This document shows, one piece after another, positions 25,671 to 33,733 of a DNA stretch of 64,000 bases; position 1 is the stretch's first letter; the number at the start of each line of letters is the position of its first letter. Source of the DNA: Gracilibacillus ureilyticus (GTDB lineage: Bacteria; Bacillota; Bacilli; Bacillales; Amphibacillaceae); NCBI RefSeq assembly GCF_900111195.1, contig NZ_FOGL01000002.1, positions 124,001-188,000 on the forward strand, in the 5' to 3' direction. The notes under the pieces are model-generated. The model ran no database searches. It had not been told where the DNA came from and worked only from the letters and a program-made list of their open reading frames with translations. Made by a program: the position numbers and the translations under genes.

Positions 25671-26474
25671 GTGGAAGCTGTTGTTTTACAAAACGCTGTT
25701 CAATTCAGTTTAAAATCAAGGGAAGGACGAAGTTACAGGATTTTTGTTTATCAGCCTGATGTACCTTTTCCTGAAAGCGGGTTTCCGGTCCTTTATTTAC
25801 TTGATGGAAATGCGGTATTTGGTACTGTAGTTGATGCAGTGAGATTACAGTCACGACGACCGGAGAAAACGAAGATTCAGCCTGCTGTCATTGTTGGAAT
25901 AGGCTATGAAACAGATGCTCCGTTTTCCAATGAGCGTTTTTACGACTACACACTCGCATCTCCGGAAATAGATGTCCGCTCAAAATGGAAAGGTGAAAGT
26001 TTACCGGAACATGGCGGTGCAGAAGAATTCTTATATTTTATTGAAAAAAAGTTGAAGCCACTTATTGAGAGAAGATATCCCGTCAATCAGAAGAATCAGT
26101 CTCTATTTGGTCATTCATTAGGTGGCTTATTTGTGCTGAATACTCTGTTTGTAAAAAGTCATGCTTTTCAAAATTATATTGCCGGAAGTCCTTCTATTCA
26201 TTGGAATGAAACTATGTTATTGGAAAATAGAGATCAATATCTGAACTCTGTAAACAGTTTGGATAGTTCTAGATCACTGTTTATTGGCCTGGGTGAATTA
26301 GAAAGGAACCATACAACATTTATGATTGAAAACGCAAGAAAGCTCGCAAATGGTTTAATGAGGGAGACTAGTTTACAAATAGATTTTAAAATCTTTGAAA
26401 ATGAGAATCATATATCCGTTCTCCCTCCACTTATCAACAATGCAATCAAGAAGGCACTCAACACAAACGACTGA
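25671..26474 (+). CDS. Alpha/beta-hydrolase, siderophore trilactone esterase-like (YbbA-like)
   Basis: 267-aa serine hydrolase of the esterase-D/IroE/BesA group. Nucleophile elbow GHSLGG (about residue 160), the N-terminal 'FPVLYLLDGNAVFGTVVDA' oxyanion-strand region and the catalytic His in NENHISVLP near the C-terminus. Being last in btr-feuABC operon matches B. subtilis ybbA. A role in hydrolysing the ferric trilactone siderophore in the cytoplasm to free iron is inferred from family and position. The GTG start has AGGGGGTG upstream, 11 bases after feuC. Confidence 0.88.
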   Translation: MEAVVLQNAVQFSLKSREGRSYRIFVYQPDVPFPESGFPVLYLLDGNAVFGTVVDAVRLQSRRPEKTKIQPAVIVGIGYETDAPFSNERFYDYTLASPEIDVRSKWKGESLPEHGGAEEFLYFIEKKLKPLIERRYPVNQKNQSLFGHSLGGLFVLNTLFVKSHAFQNYIAGSPSIHWNETMLLENRDQYLNSVNSLDSSRSLFIGLGELERNHTTFMIENARKLANGLMRETSLQIDFKIFENENHISVLPPLINNAIKKALNTND

Positions 26475-26477
26475 AAA

Positions 26478-26535
26478 ACTTGAGTAGATGTTCCACTTGT
26501 GCCCTTGGGTGAAAGCGAAACAATCGGACGCAGCG
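26478..26535 (+). repeat. Partial second locus of the dispersed repeat
   Basis: 58 bases directly after the esterase stop match 16929-16986 at 53 of 58 positions (starting ACTTGAGTAGATGTT, containing CCCTTGGGTGAAAGCGAA). Only this right-hand part is present, so it is a truncated copy. Confidence 0.82.
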
Positions 26536-26561
26536 TTAACGTGTCCACTTATATATTTTTG

Positions 26562-27914
26562 TTATATCACCCAATAGGCTGCTATTATTCCAACAGTTCC
26601 AAATACAAACGAATAAATTAAATTATAATAAGTGATTAAATACGGACTTTGTTTTAAACTCATTGATGTAATGGTTACTACAAGACCGTAAGTCCCGACA
26701 GGAATGGTAGATACACTGGCAGTAACTAATATGATCGCTAAACTAAGCGGACTTAGTATATCCATCAACAATGGGCTGATACCTCCGAGCACACCCATTG
26801 TTGCAACAGGGTGAACGCCAAACATACTCAAAAATATAAAAAGCAGCTGAATCATGATTAGAATTAGAATAGGGTAGTCTGCAACGAGCAGAACAGGCTC
26901 CTGAATCATCGTTAATGCTGGTGATTCATTTAAGCTCCCCGTAAAGAAAGCAAGTGTCACAAATAATACGATAAAATTATGCATATTGTTCACACTGTTT
27001 TTCCACTTATTCCATCCAATCGTCCAAAAGCTCTTCCCTCGTTTTATCAACACTGCCCACAATGCCGCAAAAGGAAATACCAGGATAGTGACAACAAAAA
27101 TAAACTCCATGTCAAATAATTTCCCTAGTAGGATTACAAGTGCAAGGAAAGAGACTAAAGCAATAATTAACTGAAGAATCTTTGATCGAATATGAATGTT
27201 TTTACTTGCAGCTTCCGCCTCATTTTTCTCCGGATATGGAATTTTCCCGAAGTAATATCTGCCCCATAAACTGTCAATCAAGTACATGAAAATGGTAATC
27301 ATAATCATCCATGGCAGCAGCTCGCCATAATTCACTCCCGTAATAAATATCGACATTGCTAAAAGTACTTCCAGCGGGCTCCACGGTAATGCGAGCGAAT
27401 AACCACGCAAAGTTGTCATCATAATAAACTTATTGGCTATTTTCTTTTTTACCGGTTTCAAATTATCAACAAGGACATCTTGAGCAATCGTTGCAGAGGA
27501 AACATTTAAAAATGCAGTTAATGACATCATTGCTGTTGTACTGCGCTGATAAAGAGAGCCGAGATGTTTCACATTACCTCTTAACAACGTTTGCATTAAT
27601 TTATCGAATCTTCCAGCAGTTACTGCACTGTTCATCCATGGCAAGACAGCGAGAAGTGTGAGTAATGATAAATTATCTGCTAACATCGGGATAATATCCA
27701 TAAGCTCCAGGTCAGTTGAAAGGAAGAAGAGGAGCCCAACTACTGTAAAAGCAATCCCCAGTATTTTAAATAATTTCGATGCATTGCGGAAACTTAAAAG
27801 AAGCATAACAAAAGCCAGCAACCCTAATGCATATTGTAAGCGGTCACTAGGGAAAAGTACGTTTAGAATATGTAATAAAAAGACAAATGTAAAAAAGATA
27901 TAACTGTGTTTCAA
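26562..27914 (-). CDS. Polytopic membrane protein, transporter-like
   Basis: 450-aa protein with 11-13 hydrophobic segments. I do not recognise a firm family. The layout (two halves, each with 'MNSAVTAGRFDKLMQTLLRG'-like amphipathic loops, a mid-chain polar loop at about 225-245, and Gly/Pro-rich re-entrant-like stretches 'GVHPVATMGVLGGISPLLMDILSPLSLAIILVTASVSTIPVGTYG' compressed near residues 370-420) recalls ion-transporter-superfamily anion or dicarboxylate carriers. The TTG start at 27914 has GAAGG 7 bases upstream. It is monocistronic, convergent with the fee operon and divergent from fruR. Confidence 0.6.
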   Translation of the reverse strand: MKHSYIFFTFVFLLHILNVLFPSDRLQYALGLLAFVMLLLSFRNASKLFKILGIAFTVVGLLFFLSTDLELMDIIPMLADNLSLLTLLAVLPWMNSAVTAGRFDKLMQTLLRGNVKHLGSLYQRSTTAMMSLTAFLNVSSATIAQDVLVDNLKPVKKKIANKFIMMTTLRGYSLALPWSPLEVLLAMSIFITGVNYGELLPWMIMITIFMYLIDSLWGRYYFGKIPYPEKNEAEAASKNIHIRSKILQLIIALVSFLALVILLGKLFDMEFIFVVTILVFPFAALWAVLIKRGKSFWTIGWNKWKNSVNNMHNFIVLFVTLAFFTGSLNESPALTMIQEPVLLVADYPILILIMIQLLFIFLSMFGVHPVATMGVLGGISPLLMDILSPLSLAIILVTASVSTIPVGTYGLVVTITSMSLKQSPYLITYYNLIYSFVFGTVGIIAAYWVI

Positions 27915-28005
27915 AGGTAACCCTTCTTTCTATGCAGTTATAACTATAATAGCAGATCCTGTCATTATAATACATAAAAGGGATTGGTTGAAAATGCTCA
28001 TTTAT

Positions 28006-28047
28006 TGATTGAATATGATTGACTTTGGTTGTTTGTGATTGTATAAT
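28006..28047 (+). promoter_or_regulatory. fru operon promoter with four phased TGRTTG repeats
   Basis: TTGACT (28019-28024), 17-base spacer, TATAAT (28042-28047). Overlaid on it are TGATTG at 28006, TGATTG at 28016, TGGTTG at 28026 and TGATTG at 28036, exactly 10 bp apart; a further TGGTTG is at 27985. Such direct repeats in helical phase are what DeoR-type regulators bind, so this is probably the FruR operator. Confidence 0.75.
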
Positions 28048-28050
28048 CTC

Positions 28051-28064
28051 TGTAAGCGATTAAA
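28051..28064 (+). promoter_or_regulatory. cre-like (CcpA) site downstream of the fru promoter
   Basis: TGTAAGCGATTAAA matches the cre consensus TGWAANCGNTNWCA at most positions, weak only at the last two bases. It begins four bases after the -10 box, a position from which CcpA represses. Confidence 0.5.
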
Positions 28065-28084
28065 AGAGATCGAGGGGGATGGGA

Positions 28085-28840
28085 ATGTTAACAATTGAAC
28101 GTCAGGAATTAATTTTAGCATTGTTAAAGGAAAAAGAGATTGTCTCCGTCCATCATATGTGTGAGGAAACAGGGGCCTCTGAATCAACCATTCGCCGAGA
28201 TTTGACCGAACTGGAAAACAAGCAGCTGATCAAGCGAGTTCATGGCGGTGCTTCTTTATTAAAAAAGAAAAGAGAAGAACCTACATTACTGGAGAAAACG
28301 ACTCAGCATCAGCAAGAGAAAGAACTAATCGCTAAAAAAGCTGTAACATTTGTAGATGATGGTGACTCGATTTATTTAGATGCCGGAACTACTACTATGT
28401 CTATGATTCCGCACCTAGCGGATAAATCAGTAGTTGTCGTCACAAATGGAATACCACATGTACAGCTGTTAATTGAATATGGAATCGAAACATATGTAAT
28501 CGGCGGAAAAGCTAAAAAAGGAACAGCCGCCCTAATTGGTACAAAAGCGGTAGAAGCTATCGGAGAATATCGTTTTGACAAATGCTTCCTGGGGATCAAT
28601 GGCATTCATATGTCCCGCGGGTTTACGACCCCCGATCCGGAAGAAGCAAATGTAAAACAGGCAGCCCTGAGAAACTCCCAAAGCTGTTTTGTACTTGCTG
28701 ATCCGACAAAATTTGGCGAGGTATCTTTTGCAAATGTAGCGAATATCGATCAGGCTGCGATTATTACAACAGAGGGCATATCAACAGAACAGTTTGAAAA
28801 AATCGCCAAACTAACAACATTGGAGGTCATTCCACAGTGA
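28085..28840 (+). CDS. fruR: DeoR-family repressor of the fructose operon
   Basis: 251-aa regulator: N-terminal winged helix (about 1-57; MLTIERQELILALL, 'ASESTIRRDLTELENKQLIKRVHGGA') and a C-terminal sugar-phosphate-sensing DeoR domain with 'DDGDSIYLDAGTTTMSMIPHL' and 'DKCFLGINGIHMSRGFTTPDPEEANVKQA'. In the family fructose 1-phosphate or a related ester is the inducer. The start at 28085 has AGGGGGA at proper spacing; the ATG at 28079 touches the site. Stop overlaps the GTG start of fruK (GTGA). Confidence 0.92.
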   Translation: MLTIERQELILALLKEKEIVSVHHMCEETGASESTIRRDLTELENKQLIKRVHGGASLLKKKREEPTLLEKTTQHQQEKELIAKKAVTFVDDGDSIYLDAGTTTMSMIPHLADKSVVVVTNGIPHVQLLIEYGIETYVIGGKAKKGTAALIGTKAVEAIGEYRFDKCFLGINGIHMSRGFTTPDPEEANVKQAALRNSQSCFVLADPTKFGEVSFANVANIDQAAIITTEGISTEQFEKIAKLTTLEVIPQ

Positions 28841-29754
28841 TATATACAGTGACATTAAATCCGGCAGTAGATTATGTCGTCCAACTAGATAATTTTAAAC
28901 CTGGACAGATTAACCGCAGTAACTTTGATTATAAAGAAGCTGGTGGTAAAGGGATTAATGTTTCCCGGGTTCTGAACCGGTTTAATACATCCTCGACAGC
29001 ATTAGGATTTATTGGAGGTTTTACTGGTACATTTATTGCAGATTATTTATCGGAAGCAAATATCTCTCATGATTTTATCCAATTGGAAGAAGATACACGG
29101 ATCAACGTGAAATTAAAGTCAGGCAATGAGGAATCAGAGGTTAATGGCAGGTCCCCTGAAATAACTGACAATGCTTACAGTCAATTTTCAGCAAAACTGA
29201 AAGGACTATCAAGTGAGGATATCGTTGTGTTAGCCGGAAGTCTGCCAAGCTCACTCCCTAAGGATACGTACCGTTCTTTAGTAGATATGCTAAACGCTCA
29301 AGGAGTGACGGCAATATTAGATACAAGCGGGGAAGCATTGGCAGAAGCAATTAAAGCAGGGCCTGCGTTTATCAAGCCGAACAACTTTGAATTAGCGGAA
29401 CTCTTTGGTGAAGAAGTAAAGACAGATCAAGACATTATCAGACTTGCGAAGCGGCTGCATGAAGAAAATAATGTTGATCATGTGCTTGTTTCCATGGCGA
29501 AGGAGGGAGCCATTTATGTCGGTGAAGCTGGTGTGTTGAAATTGAGTGCACCTAAAGGAAAGGCTATTCATTCTGTAGGTGCGGGTGATTCGGCTGTAGC
29601 AGGCTTTATTTATAAATGGCAGGAAACGAAAAATGCAGAGGAAGCAGCAAAGTATGCAGTAGCTTCAGGCAGTGCGACAGCTTTCTCAAAAACATTATGT
29701 ACAAAAGAAGAAGTAGAAAATTTATTAAAAGAGGTTCATGTAACAAAAATATAA
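28837..29754 (+). CDS. fruK: 1-phosphofructokinase
   Basis: PfkB-family kinase making fructose 1,6-bisphosphate from fructose 1-phosphate and ATP. 305 aa; N-terminal MIYTVTLNPAVDYVV, 'EAGGKGINVSRVLNRF' substrate-binding signature, and the catalytic GAGDS near residue 250 with 'VGAGDSAVAGF'. GTG start overlaps the fruR stop, showing translational coupling. Confidence 0.96.
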   Translation: MIYTVTLNPAVDYVVQLDNFKPGQINRSNFDYKEAGGKGINVSRVLNRFNTSSTALGFIGGFTGTFIADYLSEANISHDFIQLEEDTRINVKLKSGNEESEVNGRSPEITDNAYSQFSAKLKGLSSEDIVVLAGSLPSSLPKDTYRSLVDMLNAQGVTAILDTSGEALAEAIKAGPAFIKPNNFELAELFGEEVKTDQDIIRLAKRLHEENNVDHVLVSMAKEGAIYVGEAGVLKLSAPKGKAIHSVGAGDSAVAGFIYKWQETKNAEEAAKYAVASGSATAFSKTLCTKEEVENLLKEVHVTKI

Positions 29755-29761
29755 ATAAAGG

Positions 29762-29786
29762 CTCTGAGTGGCTAGCTCAGAGTTTT
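29762..29786 (+). terminator. Weak attenuator-like hairpin between fruK and fruA
   Basis: CTCTGAG (29762-29768) pairs with CTCAGAG (29776-29782), followed by TTTT. It lies inside the operon, so it may lower fruA transcription or mark a processing point rather than end the transcript fully. Confidence 0.5.
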
Positions 29787-29817
29787 ATCACACATCTTAA
29801 CGAAAGGATGAGGGGCT

Positions 29818-31692
29818 ATGAATATAACAGAGTTGTTGAAACAGGATATCATGATTTTGGATCTTAATGCAGCTACAAAAGATGATGTAATTCAGGCAAT
29901 GTCAAACAAACTAAATGAAGCAGGACGGTTGCACGATAAGGAAGCGTTTACAGAAGCGATTTGGAACAGAGAAAACCAAAGCAGTACAGGTATTGGAGAG
30001 GGCGTTGCCATTCCGCATGCCAAAACGAATGCAGTAAAAACTCCTTCTATTGCGTTTGCGCGTTCTAAAAAAGGTGTAGACTATGAATCATTAGATGCTC
30101 AGCCTGCCCATTTATTTTTTATGATTGCAGCAAGTGAAGGGGCAAATAATGATCATCTTCAGACACTTTCCAGATTATCTACATTACTAATTGACGAAGA
30201 TTTCCGTCAGCAGTTAATGGATGCTAATTCTGAGACAGAGATTTTAACCATTATCGATGAGAAAGAGAAGGAAAAACTGGGTAAGGAGGAAGCGGAAGCA
30301 AGTGCCCAGACATCTGGTCCGGAGGTATTAGCTGTTACTGGTTGTCCAACAGGAATCGCCCATACTTATATGGCTGCAGATTCATTAAAAGATACCGCAA
30401 AAGAACTTGGAGTTTCTATTAAAGTGGAAACAAATGGATCTGACGGTGTAAAGAACCGCTTAACAGATGAAGAAATTGCGAGTGCAAAAGCAATTATCAT
30501 TACGGCAGATACGAAAGTAGAAATGGAACGATTTGCTGGTAAAAAAGTGATCAGAAGAGGCGTAACTGATGGTATCCGTAAACCAAAAGAATTAATCGAA
30601 TCAGCAATGAAAGGTGAGGCACCTGTTTATGAAGGAGACGGCAGCGGTGCGAGTGCAAGCACTGGCGGAAGCCGTTCCGGTTTTTATAAACATTTGATGA
30701 ATGGTGTTTCCAACATGCTTCCATTCGTTGTTGGCGGCGGAGTATTAATTGCGATTTCATTCTTTTTCGGAATTCACTCTGCTGAACCAGATCATGCGAC
30801 TTATAATGAATTCGCCGCAGCATTAAAGGCAATTGGCGGGGACTACGCATTTGGTTTAATGGTTGCAGTGCTTGCGGGTTTTATCGGGATGAGTATTGCA
30901 GATCGTCCTGGTTTTGCTCCAGCAATGATTGGCGGGTTTATGGCATACGCTGGTAATGCTGGTTTCCTTGGTGGCTTAATTGCAGGTTTCTTAGGTGGAT
31001 ATGTTGTTGTACTTGTAAGAAAGCTGTTATCTGGTTTACCAAAAGCTTTTGATGGTATAAAAACGATTCTATTTTACCCTGTCATTAGTATTTTTGTAAC
31101 AGGCTTGTTAATGTATTACGTAATTATTGAGCCGATTGCAGCAATTATGTCTGGATTGGAAAACTGGCTTGGCGGTTTCACCGGAGCAAATGCTCTGTTG
31201 TTAGGACTCATTCTAGGTGGTATGATGGCGATTGATATGGGAGGACCTATTAATAAAACGGCATTCACATTCGGTATTGCCATGATCGAAGCAGGAAACT
31301 TTGGCCCGCATGCTGCGGTAATGGCAGGTGGTATGGTTCCTCCATTAGCTTTAGCGTTAGCAACAACCTTGTTCCGCAATAAATTTACGAGAGAAGAAAA
31401 AGATGCCGGAAAGACAAATTATGCGCTAGGTGCTTTCTTTATAACGGAAGGGGCGATACCTTTTGCTGCAGCTGACCCGGGGAGAGTCATTCCATCTCTT
31501 GTAGTAGGTTCAGCAGTTGCTGGTGGATTATCGTTAATGTTCAATATTGGCTTACCAGCACCACATGGCGGTATATTTGTTATACCAACTGTTGAAGGAA
31601 GCGGACTGATGTATATAGTTGCAATCCTGATTGGAGCAATTGTCTCAGCCTTAATGATCGGTTTCTGGAAAAAGCCATTAGAGAAAAAATAA
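29818..31692 (+). CDS. fruA: PTS fructose transporter, fused EIIABC
   Basis: Imports and phosphorylates fructose to fructose 1-phosphate. 624 aa with EIIA (residues 1-150, phospho-His67 in AIPHAKT), EIIB (about 168-270, phospho-Cys176 in TGCPTGIAHT) and EIIC (about 290-620, multi-TM, 'GPINKTAFTFG', 'TEGAIPFAAADP'). Domain order A-B-C and length match B. subtilis FruA. AAAGGATGAGG supplies the ribosome site. A 33-base linker rich in Gly/Ser separates B and C. Confidence 0.96.
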   Translation: MNITELLKQDIMILDLNAATKDDVIQAMSNKLNEAGRLHDKEAFTEAIWNRENQSSTGIGEGVAIPHAKTNAVKTPSIAFARSKKGVDYESLDAQPAHLFFMIAASEGANNDHLQTLSRLSTLLIDEDFRQQLMDANSETEILTIIDEKEKEKLGKEEAEASAQTSGPEVLAVTGCPTGIAHTYMAADSLKDTAKELGVSIKVETNGSDGVKNRLTDEEIASAKAIIITADTKVEMERFAGKKVIRRGVTDGIRKPKELIESAMKGEAPVYEGDGSGASASTGGSRSGFYKHLMNGVSNMLPFVVGGGVLIAISFFFGIHSAEPDHATYNEFAAALKAIGGDYAFGLMVAVLAGFIGMSIADRPGFAPAMIGGFMAYAGNAGFLGGLIAGFLGGYVVVLVRKLLSGLPKAFDGIKTILFYPVISIFVTGLLMYYVIIEPIAAIMSGLENWLGGFTGANALLLGLILGGMMAIDMGGPINKTAFTFGIAMIEAGNFGPHAAVMAGGMVPPLALALATTLFRNKFTREEKDAGKTNYALGAFFITEGAIPFAAADPGRVIPSLVVGSAVAGGLSLMFNIGLPAPHGGIFVIPTVEGSGLMYIVAILIGAIVSALMIGFWKKPLEKK

Positions 31693-31702
31693 TAGATAAA
31701 TG

Positions 31703-31741
31703 AAAAAGCTGCCTCGCGACTCATGCAAGGCAGCTTTTTTT
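31703..31741 (+). terminator. fru operon terminator
   Basis: AAAAAGCTGCCT (31703-31714) pairs with AGGCAGCTTTTT (31728-31739), ending in a T-run. Confidence 0.88.
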
Positions 31742-31846
31742 GGAGATTGAGTGTAAAACGAAATCCTGCAGGAATTTTTCGGATGTAACTATGTAGCAAA
31801 TTTGATAATAAATTTCTCTTGAAAAGTTCACAAACAGGTTTATTCG

Positions 31847-32602
31847 CTAGTACAAAGAAGTTATATACCAGTTAATTATATCATTACCATAAAAATAAGT
31901 GATTAATGCACTTCCACAAATATATGGCCCAAATGGTATGGGGTACTTTCGATTTATTTTCTTCAATAATATTAAAAGGATAGAAACAACTGTGGCAAGT
32001 AATGTAGAGAAGAGAAATGTCAGCAATATCCCCTGATAGCCAAGGACTATACCTAATAAAGCGAATAGTTTCATATCCCCACCGCCCATTCCACCTTTAC
32101 TAATTAGAATAATTAGCATTATAAAAACGAAACCGATAAACGATCCTAATAGGGAAGACCACCAGGGATCTAACGGGAGAAATATACGTAAGATAAGAAA
32201 AATAGGAAGGAAAAAGAGCATTATTTTATTTGGTATAAGCATATAACATAAATCTGTTACGATCAGTATGACACCTAATGAGGACAATGTAAGGGCAACT
32301 ATTAGCTCTAAAGTAAATCCGTGAACGGAAAAACTGAAGGTAAATAGAAAACCAGTCAGCAGTTCCATAATCGGATAAATCATTGAGAGCCTTGTTTTAC
32401 ACAGTTTACATTTTCCTGATAGAAAAACATAAGAGAGGACCGGGATTAACTCATACCAATGTAGTGTTTTGTTACAAAAAGGGCAATGTGATCGTTGAGA
32501 CTCGAATAATTTGTTTAAAGGTACCCGTATTCCTATGACATTGCAAAAAGAACCAAATACCATACCGAAGATAAAAAAAGCAATTTGATAATACAGTTCC
32601 AT
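31847..32602 (-). CDS. comC: Type 4 prepilin peptidase
   Basis: Aspartic membrane protease that cleaves and N-methylates prepilins; ComC in Bacillus matures the competence pseudopilins. 251 aa. N-terminal domain with two Cys pairs (C40-x2-C43, C65-x2-C68) that bind zinc, catalytic Asp117 (VTDLCYMLIPNK) and Asp176 in GGGDMKLF. ATG preceded by AGGGGTGG. It is divergent from maf. No com pilin operon is in the window. Confidence 0.92.
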   Translation of the reverse strand: MELYYQIAFFIFGMVFGSFCNVIGIRVPLNKLFESQRSHCPFCNKTLHWYELIPVLSYVFLSGKCKLCKTRLSMIYPIMELLTGFLFTFSFSVHGFTLELIVALTLSSLGVILIVTDLCYMLIPNKIMLFFLPIFLILRIFLPLDPWWSSLLGSFIGFVFIMLIILISKGGMGGGDMKLFALLGIVLGYQGILLTFLFSTLLATVVSILLILLKKINRKYPIPFGPYICGSALITYFYGNDIINWYITSLY

Positions 32603-33004
32603 TTTCCACCCCTAATAGAAAATCTACATGATATTTTTCGTTTGTTGTTTGAAAAGTATTTTCATCATGACTTGGCGGAAGTTCACCTATTTATGAATGT
32701 TTGTCGAATTGTCTGTCTATGACTTTATGGATGATATTAAAAAACATCTTATTAGCCCTCCCCTATATATAATAGACTTAATATATACCGAATGAAGAAT
32801 ATTGTACATTATACAAATAGGAGATTTCGACTTATTTATTAACGTATTAATGGATGTTTTGCTAGGTTTTTATAAATTATGCTTCAGGGCAGCATTATAA
32901 AGTAAATATATACAATTGATGACCAATAATTTTTTGTAATATCAAACAAGACTGGATACAATAGATTCAGAAGGATTAACAAATATAAAGAAAGAGGGGA
33001 CTTT
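32603..33004 (+). promoter_or_regulatory. 402-bp intergenic region with the maf promoter
   Basis: No gene is visible. Best promoter toward maf: TTGTAA (32934-32939), 17-base spacer, TACAAT (32957-32962). The remainder is A/T-rich with no stable hairpin or recognised aptamer that I can see. Confidence 0.5.
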
Positions 33005-33580
33005 ATGGAAAATCAGCTTATTCTTGCCTCTTCATCTCCAAGAAGGCAGGAACTTCTGAAACAGGTAAAAATCCCGTTCACCGTTAGAATTCCTGCTGTA
33101 GATGAGTCACTTAATAAGACATTAGATCCCCATGAGAAAGTGGCACAACTGGCACTGTTAAAAGGAAGGCATGTAATGATAGAGAATGAGAAAGAAGTAG
33201 TTTTGGCTGCAGATACTATTGTAGCTTTCCAAAACAGGATTTTTGAAAAGCCGGAAAATAAAGAAGAGGCGAAAGAGATGATTACAGCATTAAGTGGAAA
33301 AGTACATGAGGTATACACAGGGGTAGTGATAAAGAGTAATCAGAAAGAAAGGGTATTCGTGGAAAAAACAGAAGTAGAATTCTGGCAATTGCATGATGAG
33401 GAGATCAATTCTTATATATCGAGTGATGAACCATATGACAAGGCAGGCGGTTATGGTATTCAAAGTATTGGTTCGATGTTTGTGAAAGGAATAAAAGGTG
33501 ACTATTATAATGTCGTGGGACTACCGGTTTCCTGGGTAGTGAGAGAATTGCAGAAATTCTTAGTATATCCTGATTTTTAA
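33005..33580 (+). CDS. maf: Maf nucleotide pyrophosphatase
   Basis: Hydrolyses non-canonical or modified nucleoside triphosphates (dTTP/UTP class) and in B. subtilis can inhibit septum formation. 191 aa. Signature SSSPRRQELL (9-18), acidic motif DES (33-35) and catalytic Asp70 in LAADTIV, then 'GKVHEVYTGV' and 'YDKAGGYGIQ'. Ribosome site AGAGGGG. In B. subtilis maf neighbours comC's locus (spoIIB/radC region); here it is head to head with comC. Confidence 0.94.
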   Translation: MENQLILASSSPRRQELLKQVKIPFTVRIPAVDESLNKTLDPHEKVAQLALLKGRHVMIENEKEVVLAADTIVAFQNRIFEKPENKEEAKEMITALSGKVHEVYTGVVIKSNQKERVFVEKTEVEFWQLHDEEINSYISSDEPYDKAGGYGIQSIGSMFVKGIKGDYYNVVGLPVSWVVRELQKFLVYPDF

Positions 33581-33644
33581 TCTGACTTTTAGAAATGTTA
33601 TCATGAGATAAATGTCTGTAATACTGTCACCGGTCCAAGTTATC

Positions 33645-33698
33645 TTAACAATAACTTAACATAAAGTTATCAGAAAATTTATAGTTCATCGGTATAAT
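33645..33698 (+). promoter_or_regulatory. PhoP-type box and -10 element
   Basis: Four hexamers occur every 11 bp: TTAACA (33645), TTAACA (33656), TTATCA (33667), TTTATA (33678). This is the direct-repeat layout (TTAACA-like hexamer plus 5 bases) bound by PhoP dimers in Bacillus. A -10 TATAAT lies at 33693-33698, so the repeats span about -60 to -22, the activating position. Confidence 0.8.
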
Positions 33699-33733
33699 TG
33701 CCCTCATAGGATAATAGGAGGAGGCAATTATTA

